Source: Ancylobacter dichloromethanicus (lineage in GTDB: Bacteria > Pseudomonadota > Alphaproteobacteria > Rhizobiales > Xanthobacteraceae). Taken from it: a DNA stretch of 64,000 bases. Every line of letters starts with the position of its first letter. Position 1 is the stretch's first letter. Shown here piece by piece: positions 53,951-62,035 of this stretch. Made by a program: the position numbers and the translations under genes. Where the stretch lies: the NCBI RefSeq assembly GCF_018390645.1, contig NZ_JAHBGC010000052.1, forward strand, positions 179,861 to 243,860. Direction: 5' to 3'. The notes under the pieces are model-generated. The model was given only the letters and a program-made list of their open reading frames with translations. It made no database searches and had not been told where the DNA came from.

Positions 53951-54192
53951 CAGCAAATGCGGCGAGACGGGAAGATGGCTGCGCGGGCCGGGGCCGCGCC
54001 GTGGCCTCTGTTTGTATCAATTCTTATCAAGCGCCGCCGCAGCGACACCTCGCGACAATCCGGCAGGTGGGCGGCACGCTTCTGCGACACCGCGCGCCTA
54101 GCGTTCGGGGGCCGACCAACGCCTGCCGCGCTGTCGCCGGGATGCCTTCCGGCCTGCGGGGCAGGCTCCGTTTCTCCAGCCGGGAGTCCAAC

Positions 54193-54651
54193 ATGGTCCA
54201 GCTCACCGTCAACGGACAGACGCACGACATCGAGGCCGAACCCGATACGCCGCTTCTCTGGGTGCTGCGCGAGCAGATAGGCCTGACCGGCACCAAGTTC
54301 GGCTGCGGCATCGCCATGTGCGGCGCCTGCACGGTCCATATTGACGGGGTGGCGACGCGCTCCTGCGTGATGCCGCTCGCCGCCATCGAGGCCGACCAGA
54401 AGATCGTCACCATCGAGGGCCTGTCGCCGGACGGCTCGCACCCGGTGCAGAAGGCCTGGCTGGCGCTCGAGGTGCCCCAGTGCGGCTACTGCCAGACCGG
54501 CATGATCATGGCGGTGGCCAGCCTGCTGGAGGCCAACCCGACGCCGAGCGACGAAGATATCAACGCCGAGATCACCAATATCTGCCGCTGTGGCACCTAT
54601 AACCGCGTCCGCGCCGCCATCCATATGGCGGCCGACGCCAAGGCCGGCTGA
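54193..54651 (+). CDS. Molybdenum hydroxylase small [2Fe-2S] subunit (IorA-like)
   Basis: The 152-residue electron-transfer subunit of xanthine-oxidase-family enzymes is of the isoquinoline-1-oxidoreductase alpha type. The plant-type cluster ligands are Cys38, Cys43, Cys46 and Cys58 ([17 protein letters not shown]), and the second cluster Cys97, Cys100, Cys131 and Cys133 (CGYCQTG, CRCGTY). The start at 54193 is set by a GGAG site ~8 bases upstream and by the family N-terminus. It is followed 11 bases later by the large subunit gene. There is no signal peptide; it is presumably exported, if at all, bound to the Tat-dependent large subunit. Confidence 0.92.
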   Translation: MVQLTVNGQTHDIEAEPDTPLLWVLREQIGLTGTKFGCGIAMCGACTVHIDGVATRSCVMPLAAIEADQKIVTIEGLSPDGSHPVQKAWLALEVPQCGYCQTGMIMAVASLLEANPTPSDEDINAEITNICRCGTYNRVRAAIHMAADAKAG

Positions 54652-54662
54652 GGGAGAGCGGA

Positions 54663-56849
54663 ATGAGCATCGTCCAGTCGGTCTCGCGCCGAAACTTCAT
54701 CGTCGGCTCCGCCGCCGCCGTCGGCGGCCTGTCGCTCGGCTTCCACGTGCCGTTCGCCGCGCTGGCGCAGGACGCGGCGGCGACGCTGCCGCCCGAGGTC
54801 AATGCCTGGGTGGTGGTGAAGCCGGACGACACCATCGTCGTCCGCATCGCCCGCTCGGAAATGGGTCAGGGCACGCTCACCGGCCTCGCCCAGCTCGTGG
54901 TCGAGGAACTGGAAGGCGACTGGTCGAAGGTCACGACCGAATATCCTCCGCCGGGCGAGAACCTGAAGCGCGACCGCGTCTGGGGCAGCTACTCCACCGG
55001 CGGCAGCCGCGGTATCCGCGATTCCCATGATTATGTCCGCAAGGGCGGCGCCGCTGCCCGCCACATGCTCATCGCCGCCGCCGCCGAGCAGTGGAACGTG
55101 CCGGCCAGCGAATGCATGGCGGCGAACAGCGTCATCACCCACGGCCCCAGCGGGCGCACGCTGCGCTTCGGCGAGGTGGCGGAGGCCGCCGGCCGCCAGA
55201 CCCCGCCGGCCGAGGTAACGCTGAAGGACCCCAAGGACTGGAAGATCGCCGGCAAGCCGCTGCCGCGCCTCGACACGGTGGAAAAGCTCACCGGCAAGCA
55301 GGTCTATGGCGCCGACCTGAAGCTGCCCGGCATGCTCAACGCCGCCGTCAAGGCCTGCCCGGTCTTCGGCGGCACGCTGGCGAGCTTCGATGCGGCCGCC
55401 GTCGAGACCATGCCCGGCGTCAGGAAGGTGGTGCGGGTGGACGAGCGCACGGTCGCCGTGGTCGCCGACACCTGGTGGCGGGCCAAGACCGCGCTGGATG
55501 CGCTGCCGGTCACCTGGGACGAAGGCCCCAACAAGGACCTGACCAGCGCCGACATCCGCGCGATGCTGGCGGAAGGGCTGGAGGCGGAGGACGCCTTCAT
55601 CGGCAACAGCCAGGGCGATGCCAAGGCCGAGCTTGCCCGGGTCGAGGCGGCCGGCGGCAAGGTGATCACCGCCACCTATGCCTTCCCCTACCAGAACCAC
55701 GCCACCATGGAGCCGATGAATGCCACCGCGCTCTACACGCCGGACAAATGCGAGGTGTGGGTGCCGACGCAGAATGGCGAGGCGAGCCTCGCCGTGGTCG
55801 CCGAGGCGGCCGGGCTGCCGGTCGGCCAGTGCGAGGTCTACAAGATCCATCTCGGCGGCGGCTTCGGCCGGCGCGGCAATTTCCAGGACTATGTCCGCCA
55901 GTCGGTGAGCATCGCGAAGCAGATGCCGGGCACCCCGGTGAAGCTGCTGTGGACGCGCGAGGAGGACATGCTCCACGGCGCCTATCACCCGACCACGCAG
56001 GCCAAGCTCACTGGGGCGCTGGACGCGGACGGCAATCTCACCGCTCTGCACATGCGCATTTCCGGCCAGTCGATTCTCGCCGCCGTGCGCCCGCAGGGCA
56101 TGCAGGGCGGCATGGACCCGGTGGTGTTCCAGGGGCTGACCGCGAGCCTGCCGGAGGGCCATCTCGCCTATACCGTGCCGAACCTTTTGATCGACCACGC
56201 CATGCGCAACCCGCCGGTGCCGCCGGGCTTCTGGCGCGGGGTGAACCTCAACCAGAACGCCATCTACATGGAGTGCTTCATCGACGAGCTGGCGCACGCC
56301 GCCGGCGCCGAGCCGCTGGCGTTCCGCCGCAAGCTGATGGCGGACCATCCCAAGCACCTCGCGGTGCTGGAGGCGGCGGCCGAGGGCATCGGCTGGGAGA
56401 CGCCGCCGGCGGAAGGGCGCTTTCGTGGTCTCGGCCAGATCATGGGCTTCGGCTCCTATGTCGCCGCCGCCGCCGAAGTGTCGGTGGAGGATGGCGAGTT
56501 GAAGATCCACCGCATCGTCGCCGCCACCGATCCCGGCCATGTGGTCAACCCGGCGCAGGTCGAGCGGCAGGTCGAGGGCTCCTTCGTCTATGGCCTCTCC
56601 GCCTGCCTCTATGGCGAATGCACGGTGGCCGGCGGGCGGATGGAGCAGGAGAACTTCGACACCTACGAGGTGCTGCGCATGGCGCAGATGCCGGCGGTGG
56701 AGACCATCATGCTGCCTTCCGGCGGCTTCTGGGGCGGGGTGGGCGAGCCGACCATCGCGGTCGCGGCGCCGGCGGTGCTCAACGCGCTGTTCGCCGCCAC
56801 CGGCACGCGTTACCGCATCATGCCGCTGAAGAACCACGAGCTTGCCTGA
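54663..56849 (+). CDS. Molybdenum hydroxylase large subunit (IorB-like), Tat-exported
   Basis: This 728-residue molybdopterin-binding subunit resembles isoquinoline 1-oxidoreductase beta and related periplasmic aldehyde dehydrogenases. A Tat signal is at the N-terminus (SRRNFIVGSAAAVGG, residues ~7-22). Moco-domain motifs include ARSEMGQGTLTGLAQLVVEE, HLGGGFGRRGNF, YQNHATMEPMNATA and the late GVGEPTIAVAAPAVLNA, whose glutamate is the conserved active-site base. No FAD subunit is encoded, so electrons probably leave through a cytochrome. Its stop overlaps the start of fccA (TGATG), coupling it to the sulfur-oxidation genes. The substrate cannot be inferred from family alone. Confidence 0.9.
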   Translation: MSIVQSVSRRNFIVGSAAAVGGLSLGFHVPFAALAQDAAATLPPEVNAWVVVKPDDTIVVRIARSEMGQGTLTGLAQLVVEELEGDWSKVTTEYPPPGENLKRDRVWGSYSTGGSRGIRDSHDYVRKGGAAARHMLIAAAAEQWNVPASECMAANSVITHGPSGRTLRFGEVAEAAGRQTPPAEVTLKDPKDWKIAGKPLPRLDTVEKLTGKQVYGADLKLPGMLNAAVKACPVFGGTLASFDAAAVETMPGVRKVVRVDERTVAVVADTWWRAKTALDALPVTWDEGPNKDLTSADIRAMLAEGLEAEDAFIGNSQGDAKAELARVEAAGGKVITATYAFPYQNHATMEPMNATALYTPDKCEVWVPTQNGEASLAVVAEAAGLPVGQCEVYKIHLGGGFGRRGNFQDYVRQSVSIAKQMPGTPVKLLWTREEDMLHGAYHPTTQAKLTGALDADGNLTALHMRISGQSILAAVRPQGMQGGMDPVVFQGLTASLPEGHLAYTVPNLLIDHAMRNPPVPPGFWRGVNLNQNAIYMECFIDELAHAAGAEPLAFRRKLMADHPKHLAVLEAAAEGIGWETPPAEGRFRGLGQIMGFGSYVAAAAEVSVEDGELKIHRIVAATDPGHVVNPAQVERQVEGSFVYGLSACLYGECTVAGGRMEQENFDTYEVLRMAQMPAVETIMLPSGGFWGGVGEPTIAVAAPAVLNALFAATGTRYRIMPLKNHELA

Positions 56850-57154
56850 TGCGCCTGTTTCATTTCATGCTGCCGGCGCTGTGGATGTTGATGTCCATGG
56901 CTCCGGCGGATGCCGCGCCGCCGCGCGGGGCGACGTCCTGCTCGGGTTGTCATCCGCGCGCCGCGACCAACGGTCCGGTGCCGAGCCTGAACGGGCAGCC
57001 GGCGGAGCAGATCGTGGCGCAGATGGCCGCCTTCCGTTCGGGCGAGCGCCGCTCGACCGTCATGACGCGCATTGCCAAGGGTTTCACCGATGAGGAAACG
57101 CGCGCGATCGCCGATTATTTCGCCGCCGGGGGCAACGCTCCGGCTCAGCCGTAG
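56849..57154 (+). CDS. fccA: Monoheme cytochrome c subunit of flavocytochrome c sulfide dehydrogenase
   Basis: This 101-residue secreted cytochrome has a signal peptide (residues 1-23), the heme site CSGCH (Cys31, Cys34, His35) and an axial methionine at Met72 (STVMTRIAKG). The segment PSLNGQPAEQIVAQMAAFRSG matches FccA/SoxE-type class I cytochromes. It accepts electrons from the adjacent flavoprotein FccB. Its start is shared with the stop of the molybdenum hydroxylase gene, and its last 65 bases are also read as the fccB signal region. It could additionally serve IorB as electron acceptor; that is inference. Confidence 0.88.
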   Translation: MRLFHFMLPALWMLMSMAPADAAPPRGATSCSGCHPRAATNGPVPSLNGQPAEQIVAQMAAFRSGERRSTVMTRIAKGFTDEETRAIADYFAAGGNAPAQP

Positions 57155-58403
57155 GCGCGTCCTGGGCTTCGCCGCCGGTGCCTGCGCGGTTCTGGCGAGC
57201 CCGGCCGTGCGCGCCCAGGTGGCATCGAGGGTGGTGGTGATCGGCGGCGGCTTCGCCGGCGCCAGCTTCGCCCGCGCGGTCAAGCGGGAAGACCCCGGCA
57301 TCGCCGTCGCGCTGGTCGAGCCCCGCACGCATTACACCGCCTGCCCGCTCAGCAACGCGGTCATTGCCGGGATGCGCGACATGAGCGCCCAGCATTTCGG
57401 CTATGCCGGGATCGAGGCGGACGGCATCGTCCATGTGCCGCAGAAGGCGGTGCGGGTGGAGGCCGACCAGCGGCGCGTGGTGCTCGCCGACGAGGTGCGG
57501 CTGAGCTATGACCGGCTGATCGTCGCGCCGGGCATCGACCTGCGCTTCGACGCCATCCCCGGCTATGACGCGGCGGCGGTCGAGCAGATGCCCCACGCCT
57601 GGAAGGCGGGCGAGCAGACCCTGCTGCTGCGCCGCCAATTGGAGGCGATGGCGGATGGCGGGCTCGTCGTCATCTCGGCGCCGGCCAACCCGTTCCGCTG
57701 CCCGCCCGGCCCCTATGAGCGGGCGAGCCTGATCGCGCACTATCTCCAGGCGCACAAGCCGCGCTCCAAGATCCTCATCCTCGACGCCAAGGACGCCTTC
57801 TCCAAGCAGCGCCTGTTCGAGGCCGGCTGGGCGGCGCTCTATCCCGGCATGATCGAATGGGTCGGGCTGTCCTTCGGCGGCGGCGTGACCGGGGTGGACC
57901 CGGCGACCCGGACGGTGCGCACCGAATTCGGCGAGCACCGGGCGGCGGTGGCCAACGTCATCCCGCCGCAGCGCGCCGGCGCCATCGCGGATATCGCCGG
58001 CGTCGCCGACCGCACCGGCTGGTGCCCGATCGACCCGGTGAGCTTCGAATCCCGTCTGGTGCCGAATGTCCACGTCATCGGCGACGCGGCGATTGGCGGG
58101 GCCATGCCGAAATCCGCCTTCACCGCCAACGCCCAGGCCAAGGCCTGCGCCAGCGCCGTGGTCGCGCTGCTGCACGGGCGGAACCCGGGCGAGCCGAAGC
58201 TGATCAACACCTGCTACAGCCTGCTGGCGCCCGATTACGGCATCTCCATCGCCGGCGTGTACAGTCCTCGCGACGGCCTGCTGGCCGAGGTGGAGGGCGC
58301 CGGCGGCACCTCGCCGCTCGACGCGACAGGGGCCGAGCGTGCCGAGGAGGCGACCTTCGGCGCGGCGTGGTTCGACACCATCACCACGGAAGCCTTCGGG
58401 TGA
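57090..58403 (+). CDS. fccB: Flavocytochrome c sulfide dehydrogenase flavoprotein subunit (FccB/SoxF)
   Basis: This 437-residue FAD protein oxidises sulfide in the periplasm. It has a Tat signal (SRRRVLGFAAGA), then the FAD-binding VVVIGGGFAGAS. A cysteine in HYTACPLSNAV is the usual covalent FAD site, and cysteines in FRCPPGPYERA and LINTCYSLLAPDYG match the active-site disulfide pair of FccB. The ATG at 57090 with an AAGGG site is the only good start before the Tat motif, so the gene overlaps fccA by 65 bases. Its TGA overlaps the GTG of soxX. Confidence 0.92.
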   Translation: MRKRARSPIISPPGATLRLSRRRVLGFAAGACAVLASPAVRAQVASRVVVIGGGFAGASFARAVKREDPGIAVALVEPRTHYTACPLSNAVIAGMRDMSAQHFGYAGIEADGIVHVPQKAVRVEADQRRVVLADEVRLSYDRLIVAPGIDLRFDAIPGYDAAAVEQMPHAWKAGEQTLLLRRQLEAMADGGLVVISAPANPFRCPPGPYERASLIAHYLQAHKPRSKILILDAKDAFSKQRLFEAGWAALYPGMIEWVGLSFGGGVTGVDPATRTVRTEFGEHRAAVANVIPPQRAGAIADIAGVADRTGWCPIDPVSFESRLVPNVHVIGDAAIGGAMPKSAFTANAQAKACASAVVALLHGRNPGEPKLINTCYSLLAPDYGISIAGVYSPRDGLLAEVEGAGGTSPLDATGAERAEEATFGAAWFDTITTEAFG

Positions 58404-58870
58404 GGCGCGCCGCGGCGGGCGCGTGGACCGCCTTCGCGCTCGCCGGCGCGGCGACGGCCACGGCGCGGGCCGACGAGATGGCCGGGCAGCAGCTTGTGCC
58501 CTATGTCGTCATCGGAGACGCGATTCCGGAGCCTCTGGCCGGACGGCGCGGCGATGCGGCGCTCGGGGAGGCGCTGATCGGGGAGCGGCACCGGAGCCTG
58601 TGCATCCTGTGCCACGCGCTGCCTGCCGGCGCGACGCCGCTTCAGGGCACGCTGGCGCCGAGCCTCAAGGGCGTCGGGGGCCGGCTCGGCGAGGGCCAGA
58701 TAAGACTGCGCATCGTCGACATGAAGCGGCTCAATCCGGCGAGCATCATGCCGGCTTACCATTCGCGGCGGGCGGGCGCGCGGACCGCGCCGGCCTGGCA
58801 GGGCCGGCCGGTGCTCGGTGCCGCCGAGATCGAGCATCTGGTGGCCTATCTCGTGACGTTGAAGGAGTGA
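58400..58870 (+). CDS. soxX: Sulfur oxidation cytochrome SoxX
   Basis: This 156-residue secreted monoheme cytochrome starts with GTG overlapping the fccB stop. It has a signal peptide (~residues 1-24), heme motif CILCH (Cys68, Cys71, His72) and an axial Met117 in SIMPAYH. The segment TLAPSLKGVGGRLGEGQIRLRIVD is typical of SoxX. With SoxA it forms the enzyme that conjugates thiosulfate or another sulfur compound to the SoxY carrier cysteine. soxY starts 4 bases after its stop. Confidence 0.93.
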   Translation: MRRAAAGAWTAFALAGAATATARADEMAGQQLVPYVVIGDAIPEPLAGRRGDAALGEALIGERHRSLCILCHALPAGATPLQGTLAPSLKGVGGRLGEGQIRLRIVDMKRLNPASIMPAYHSRRAGARTAPAWQGRPVLGAAEIEHLVAYLVTLKE

Positions 58871-58874
58871 GCCC

Positions 58875-59375
58875 ATGAAGGCGCCCACCACCCGCCATCC
58901 CGCCGGACTCGAGCCGGCCGGCGGCCCCTCGCTCGGCCGGCGCGCCGTGCTCGCCGGCGGCGTCGGCATCATCGTGATGGCGCTGCCGCTGCGGGCGCTG
59001 GCGCGACCCTCGCTGCAGGAGGCGGTCGCCGGCTTCACCGGCGGCGCCCCGGTCAATGCGGGGCGGGTGAAGCTGACCGTTCCCCCGCTGGTGGAGAACG
59101 GCAACGCCGTCGGCGTCACCGTCGAGGTCGAAAGCCCGATGAGCGAGGCCTCTCATGTGCGCCGCATCGGCCTGTTCAACGAGAAGAACCCGCAGGCGGA
59201 CGTCGCGGTCTTCCGGCTCGGCCCGCGCAACGGCCGGGCGCGCATCGCCACCCGCATCCGGCTGGCGACCTCGCAGACCCTCCTCGCGGTCGCCGAGCTG
59301 AGCGACGGCACCTACTGGTCGAGCGAGGCCAATGTGATCGTCACGCTCGCCGCCTGCATCGAGGATTTGTCATGA
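58875..59375 (+). CDS. soxY: Sulfur carrier subunit SoxY with non-canonical C-terminus
   Basis: This 166-residue Tat-exported protein (LGRRAVLAGGVGI near residues 20-33) has the SoxY core (VKLTVPPLVENGNAVGVTVEV; HVRRIGLFNEKNPQADVAVFRLGP). Normal SoxY ends in GGCGG, the flexible arm whose cysteine carries the sulfur intermediates. Here the end is VTLAACIEDLS: the only cysteine, Cys161, is followed by five residues and lacks the flanking glycines. It is still positioned to act as a carrier, but the arm is longer and bulkier. The stop overlaps the soxZ start (ATGA). Confidence 0.92.
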   Translation: MKAPTTRHPAGLEPAGGPSLGRRAVLAGGVGIIVMALPLRALARPSLQEAVAGFTGGAPVNAGRVKLTVPPLVENGNAVGVTVEVESPMSEASHVRRIGLFNEKNPQADVAVFRLGPRNGRARIATRIRLATSQTLLAVAELSDGTYWSSEANVIVTLAACIEDLS

Positions 59376-59692
59376 CCAGGTCTCTCGTCAGCGTTCCCGG
59401 GACCGCCCGACGCGGCGACATCGTCGACGTCAGGGCGATGATCGCCCACCCGATGGAAACCGGCTACCGGATGGGGCCGAACGGGGTCGCGATTCCCCGC
59501 CGCATCATCACCCGCTTCGTCTGCACCTATGGCGGCGAGGAGGTGTTCGCCGCCGCGTTCTTCCCCGCCGTCTCCGCCAATCCCTTCGTCTCGTTCAGCC
59601 TCGTTGCCACCGAGAGCGGGACGGTCGGTTTTGCCTGGACCGACGACGAGGGACAGACCGAGACCGCCAGCGCCGAGATCGTGGTGAGCTGA
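59372..59692 (+). CDS. soxZ: Sulfur carrier partner SoxZ
   Basis: This 106-residue protein has no signal peptide and is presumably exported with SoxY through Tat. The immunoglobulin-like SoxZ fold is recognisable from GDIVDVRAMIAHPMETGYRM, NGVAIPRRIITRFVCTYGGE and AVSANPFVSFSLVA. It forms the heterodimeric carrier SoxYZ. It is coupled on both sides: ATGA overlap with soxY, and its last base is the first base of soxA. Confidence 0.94.
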   Translation: MTRSLVSVPGTARRGDIVDVRAMIAHPMETGYRMGPNGVAIPRRIITRFVCTYGGEEVFAAAFFPAVSANPFVSFSLVATESGTVGFAWTDDEGQTETASAEIVVS

Positions 59693-60471
59693 TGCGCCGG
59701 CCGGCCCATGGCCTGATCGTGCTGGCGCTGCTGGCGGGCGCCCCGGCGGCGGCGGACGGCATCGCCGCCGGCGAGCGGCGTTCCGGCAGCGACTTCATGG
59801 CGCCGGAAACGCAGGCGATGCAGGCGGACGACACCAGCAATCCCGGCATGCTCTGGGTGGTGCAGGGTGCCGGCCTGTGGGAGCAGGGGGCAGGCGCATC
59901 GGGCCTGTCCTGCGCCGGCTGCCATGGCGCGGCGGCGGACAGCATGCGCGGCGTCGCGGCGCGCTATCCCGCCCTTGACGCTGCCAGCGGAAAACCCGTC
60001 GACCTGACCGGGCGCATCAATCAATGCCGGACCGTACGGCAGGGCGCGTCGGCGCTGGTGCGCGAGAGCAACGAATTGCTGGCGCTTACCACCTTCGTGG
60101 CGCACCAGTCGCGCGGCATGCCGATTTCGCCGCCGAGCGACCCGGGCCTCGACGCGTATCGCGCCGCCGGGCGGGAACTGTTCACCACGCGCATGGGCCA
60201 GCTCGACCTTTCCTGCGCCAACTGCCACGACGACAACTGGCGCGGGCGCCTCGCCGGCAGCGCCGTCACCCAGGCGCATCCGACCGGTTATCCGCTGTAT
60301 CGCCTGGAATGGCAGGGCGTCGGTTCGCTGCAACGGCGCATGCGCAACTGCATGATCGGCGTGCGCGCCGAACCCTTCGCCGCCGGGTCCGACGCGTTCA
60401 TCGCGCTGGAGCTGTATCTCATGCAGCGCGCCGCCGGCATGGCGATCGAGACGCCCGGCGTCCGCCCCTGA
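59692..60471 (+). CDS. soxA: Sulfur oxidation diheme cytochrome SoxA
   Basis: This 259-residue secreted cytochrome is the catalytic half of SoxAX. It has a signal peptide (residues 1-21), two heme motifs CAGCH (Cys74-His78) and CANCH (Cys175-His179), and the active-site cysteine Cys220 in RRMRNCMIGVRAEPF, which carries the persulfide ligand in known SoxA. All catalytic features look intact, which contrasts with the altered SoxY tail. It is the last gene of the operon; the convergent sensor kinase ends 22 bases beyond. No soxB follows. Confidence 0.94.
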   Translation: MRRPAHGLIVLALLAGAPAAADGIAAGERRSGSDFMAPETQAMQADDTSNPGMLWVVQGAGLWEQGAGASGLSCAGCHGAAADSMRGVAARYPALDAASGKPVDLTGRINQCRTVRQGASALVRESNELLALTTFVAHQSRGMPISPPSDPGLDAYRAAGRELFTTRMGQLDLSCANCHDDNWRGRLAGSAVTQAHPTGYPLYRLEWQGVGSLQRRMRNCMIGVRAEPFAAGSDAFIALELYLMQRAAGMAIETPGVRP

Positions 60472-60493
60472 ACCGGCGGTCGGCCTGAACGGC

Positions 60494-62035
60494 TCATTCC
60501 GCCGGCGTGCGTCGCGGTGCGCCGACGGGCGGGCTGGCCCTCCGCATCGAGCGCGCCGCGCCCTTTGCCTCCGTCGCCGGCGTTTCGGCATAGGGCAGGC
60601 TGATGGTGGCGCGCAGCCCGTGCCCGGTATTGGCGAGGATGATGTCGCCACCATGGTGGCGCACCATGTTGCGCGAGATCGACAGGCCGAGGCCGATCCC
60701 GCCGGTCGTGCGATTGCGCGAATGCTCGATGCGGAAGAACGGCTCGAACGCCCTCTCGACGATCTCGGGGGGAATGCCCGGCCCGTCATCCTCGATCACG
60801 ATCTCGATCGCCTGCGGCGTGGTGCGCAGCGAGACGCGGGCACGCTCGCCATAGCGCACCGCGTTCTCCACCAGATTGCGCACCGCCCGCTTCAGCGCGT
60901 CGGGCCGGCAGCGATAGCTGATCTTCGGCCCTTCGGTGCAGGTGATTTCATGGCCCAGCTCGACCAGGTCGTCGCACAGGCTCCCCACCAGCGCGGTGAG
61001 GTCAACATTGCGCGTGACCTCCTCGGTCGCCTGCTCGCGCGAGAAGGCCAGCGTCGCCTCGGTCATGGCGCGCAGCTCGTCCAGCGTGTCGAGCATCTTC
61101 TCGCGGGTCTCGTCGTCGGCGACGAATTCGGCCCGCAGCCGCAGCGAGGTGATCGGCGTGCGCAGATCGTGCCCGATCGCCGCCAGCATGCGGGTGCGGT
61201 CCTCCACGAAGCGCTGGAGCCGCGACTGCATGAGGTTGAACGCCACGGCGGTATGGCGCAGGTCGTCCGGCCCCTTTTCCTGCAACGGCGCCACGCTCTC
61301 GCCCCGGCCCAGCGCTTCCGCCGCCGCCGCCAGGCGCCGCATCGGCTTGGTCATGGTGCGGGCGATGAAGGCCGCGCACAGGGAAAGGACAATCGCCGTC
61401 ACCGCCAGCGAGATCAGCGAACGGGCGGTCAGCATGCTGTTCGCCATCTTCTTGGAGAACGCGCTGTTGAGCCAGGACCCGTCCTTAAGCTGCACCGCGA
61501 GACCCATCCCGCCGGCATCGCCCCAATAGAGGAACTTGGCGGCACGCGACAGCGGCCAGGCATGGGCCGGCAGGTCGAGCCAGCTCGAATAGGGCGGCCC
61601 GTTCGAGGCGGCGGGCGAGGCCATGGTCGCGCTGGCGGGCTGCGGCGCGGGCATCGCCGCCGCCGATGCCGCCTGGCGCACCGCCTGTTCGGTGCCGGCG
61701 AGGTTGGCCAGCGTCGGCAGCGGCTCGGCGAGGCGCCTCTTGGCCTCCTGCCGCCAGCTCTCGACATCGCCGGGGAAGGTCGGCGTTACCCAGAAGCGGG
61801 TATAGCTGGTGCCGCTGGACTGCAATATGTCCTGCTGGACCGTCGGCGGCGTGGTTTCCAGCACCTGCGCCACCGAGGCGCTGCGGCTGAGGAATTCGGT
61901 CTTGGCCGCCCGCACCAGCGCGCCGCCCATCTCGTCGGTGAACAGAAGGAAGCTGATGCCCTGCGAGAGCGCCAGCGCCAGCAGCATCACGGCGACGAAG
62001 CGGGCGGTCAGGCTGCGGTTCCACACCCCGGTCAT
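60494..62035 (-). CDS. EnvZ-type sensor histidine kinase
   Basis: This 513-residue inner-membrane kinase has TM1 at residues ~10-32, a ~165-residue periplasmic domain with an Ala/Pro-rich stretch (~120-145), TM2 at ~205-228 and a HAMP domain (ARTMTKPMRRLAAAAEALGRGE). The dimerisation domain has H-box AAIGHDLRTPITSLRL (His ~289), followed by an ATPase domain with NLVENAVRYG, DDGPGIP and GGIGLGLSI. The tail is basic and Pro-rich. It overlaps its response regulator gene by 4 bases. It converges on the sox operon, so regulating it is plausible but unproven. Confidence 0.94.
   Translation of the reverse strand: MTGVWNRSLTARFVAVMLLALALSQGISFLLFTDEMGGALVRAAKTEFLSRSASVAQVLETTPPTVQQDILQSSGTSYTRFWVTPTFPGDVESWRQEAKRRLAEPLPTLANLAGTEQAVRQAASAAAMPAPQPASATMASPAASNGPPYSSWLDLPAHAWPLSRAAKFLYWGDAGGMGLAVQLKDGSWLNSAFSKKMANSMLTARSLISLAVTAIVLSLCAAFIARTMTKPMRRLAAAAEALGRGESVAPLQEKGPDDLRHTAVAFNLMQSRLQRFVEDRTRMLAAIGHDLRTPITSLRLRAEFVADDETREKMLDTLDELRAMTEATLAFSREQATEEVTRNVDLTALVGSLCDDLVELGHEITCTEGPKISYRCRPDALKRAVRNLVENAVRYGERARVSLRTTPQAIEIVIEDDGPGIPPEIVERAFEPFFRIEHSRNRTTGGIGLGLSISRNMVRHHGGDIILANTGHGLRATISLPYAETPATEAKGAARSMRRASPPVGAPRRTPAE

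Noticed and set aside
54597..56837. 746-residue open frame on the minus strand opposite iorB
   Set aside because: Mirror frame of a confident molybdenum hydroxylase gene.
60473..60505. Inverted repeat CCGGCGG/CCGCCGG between soxA and the sensor kinase as a shared terminator
   Set aside because: Seven-base arms with a ~19-base loop in GC-rich DNA and overlapping the kinase stop codon; too weak to list.
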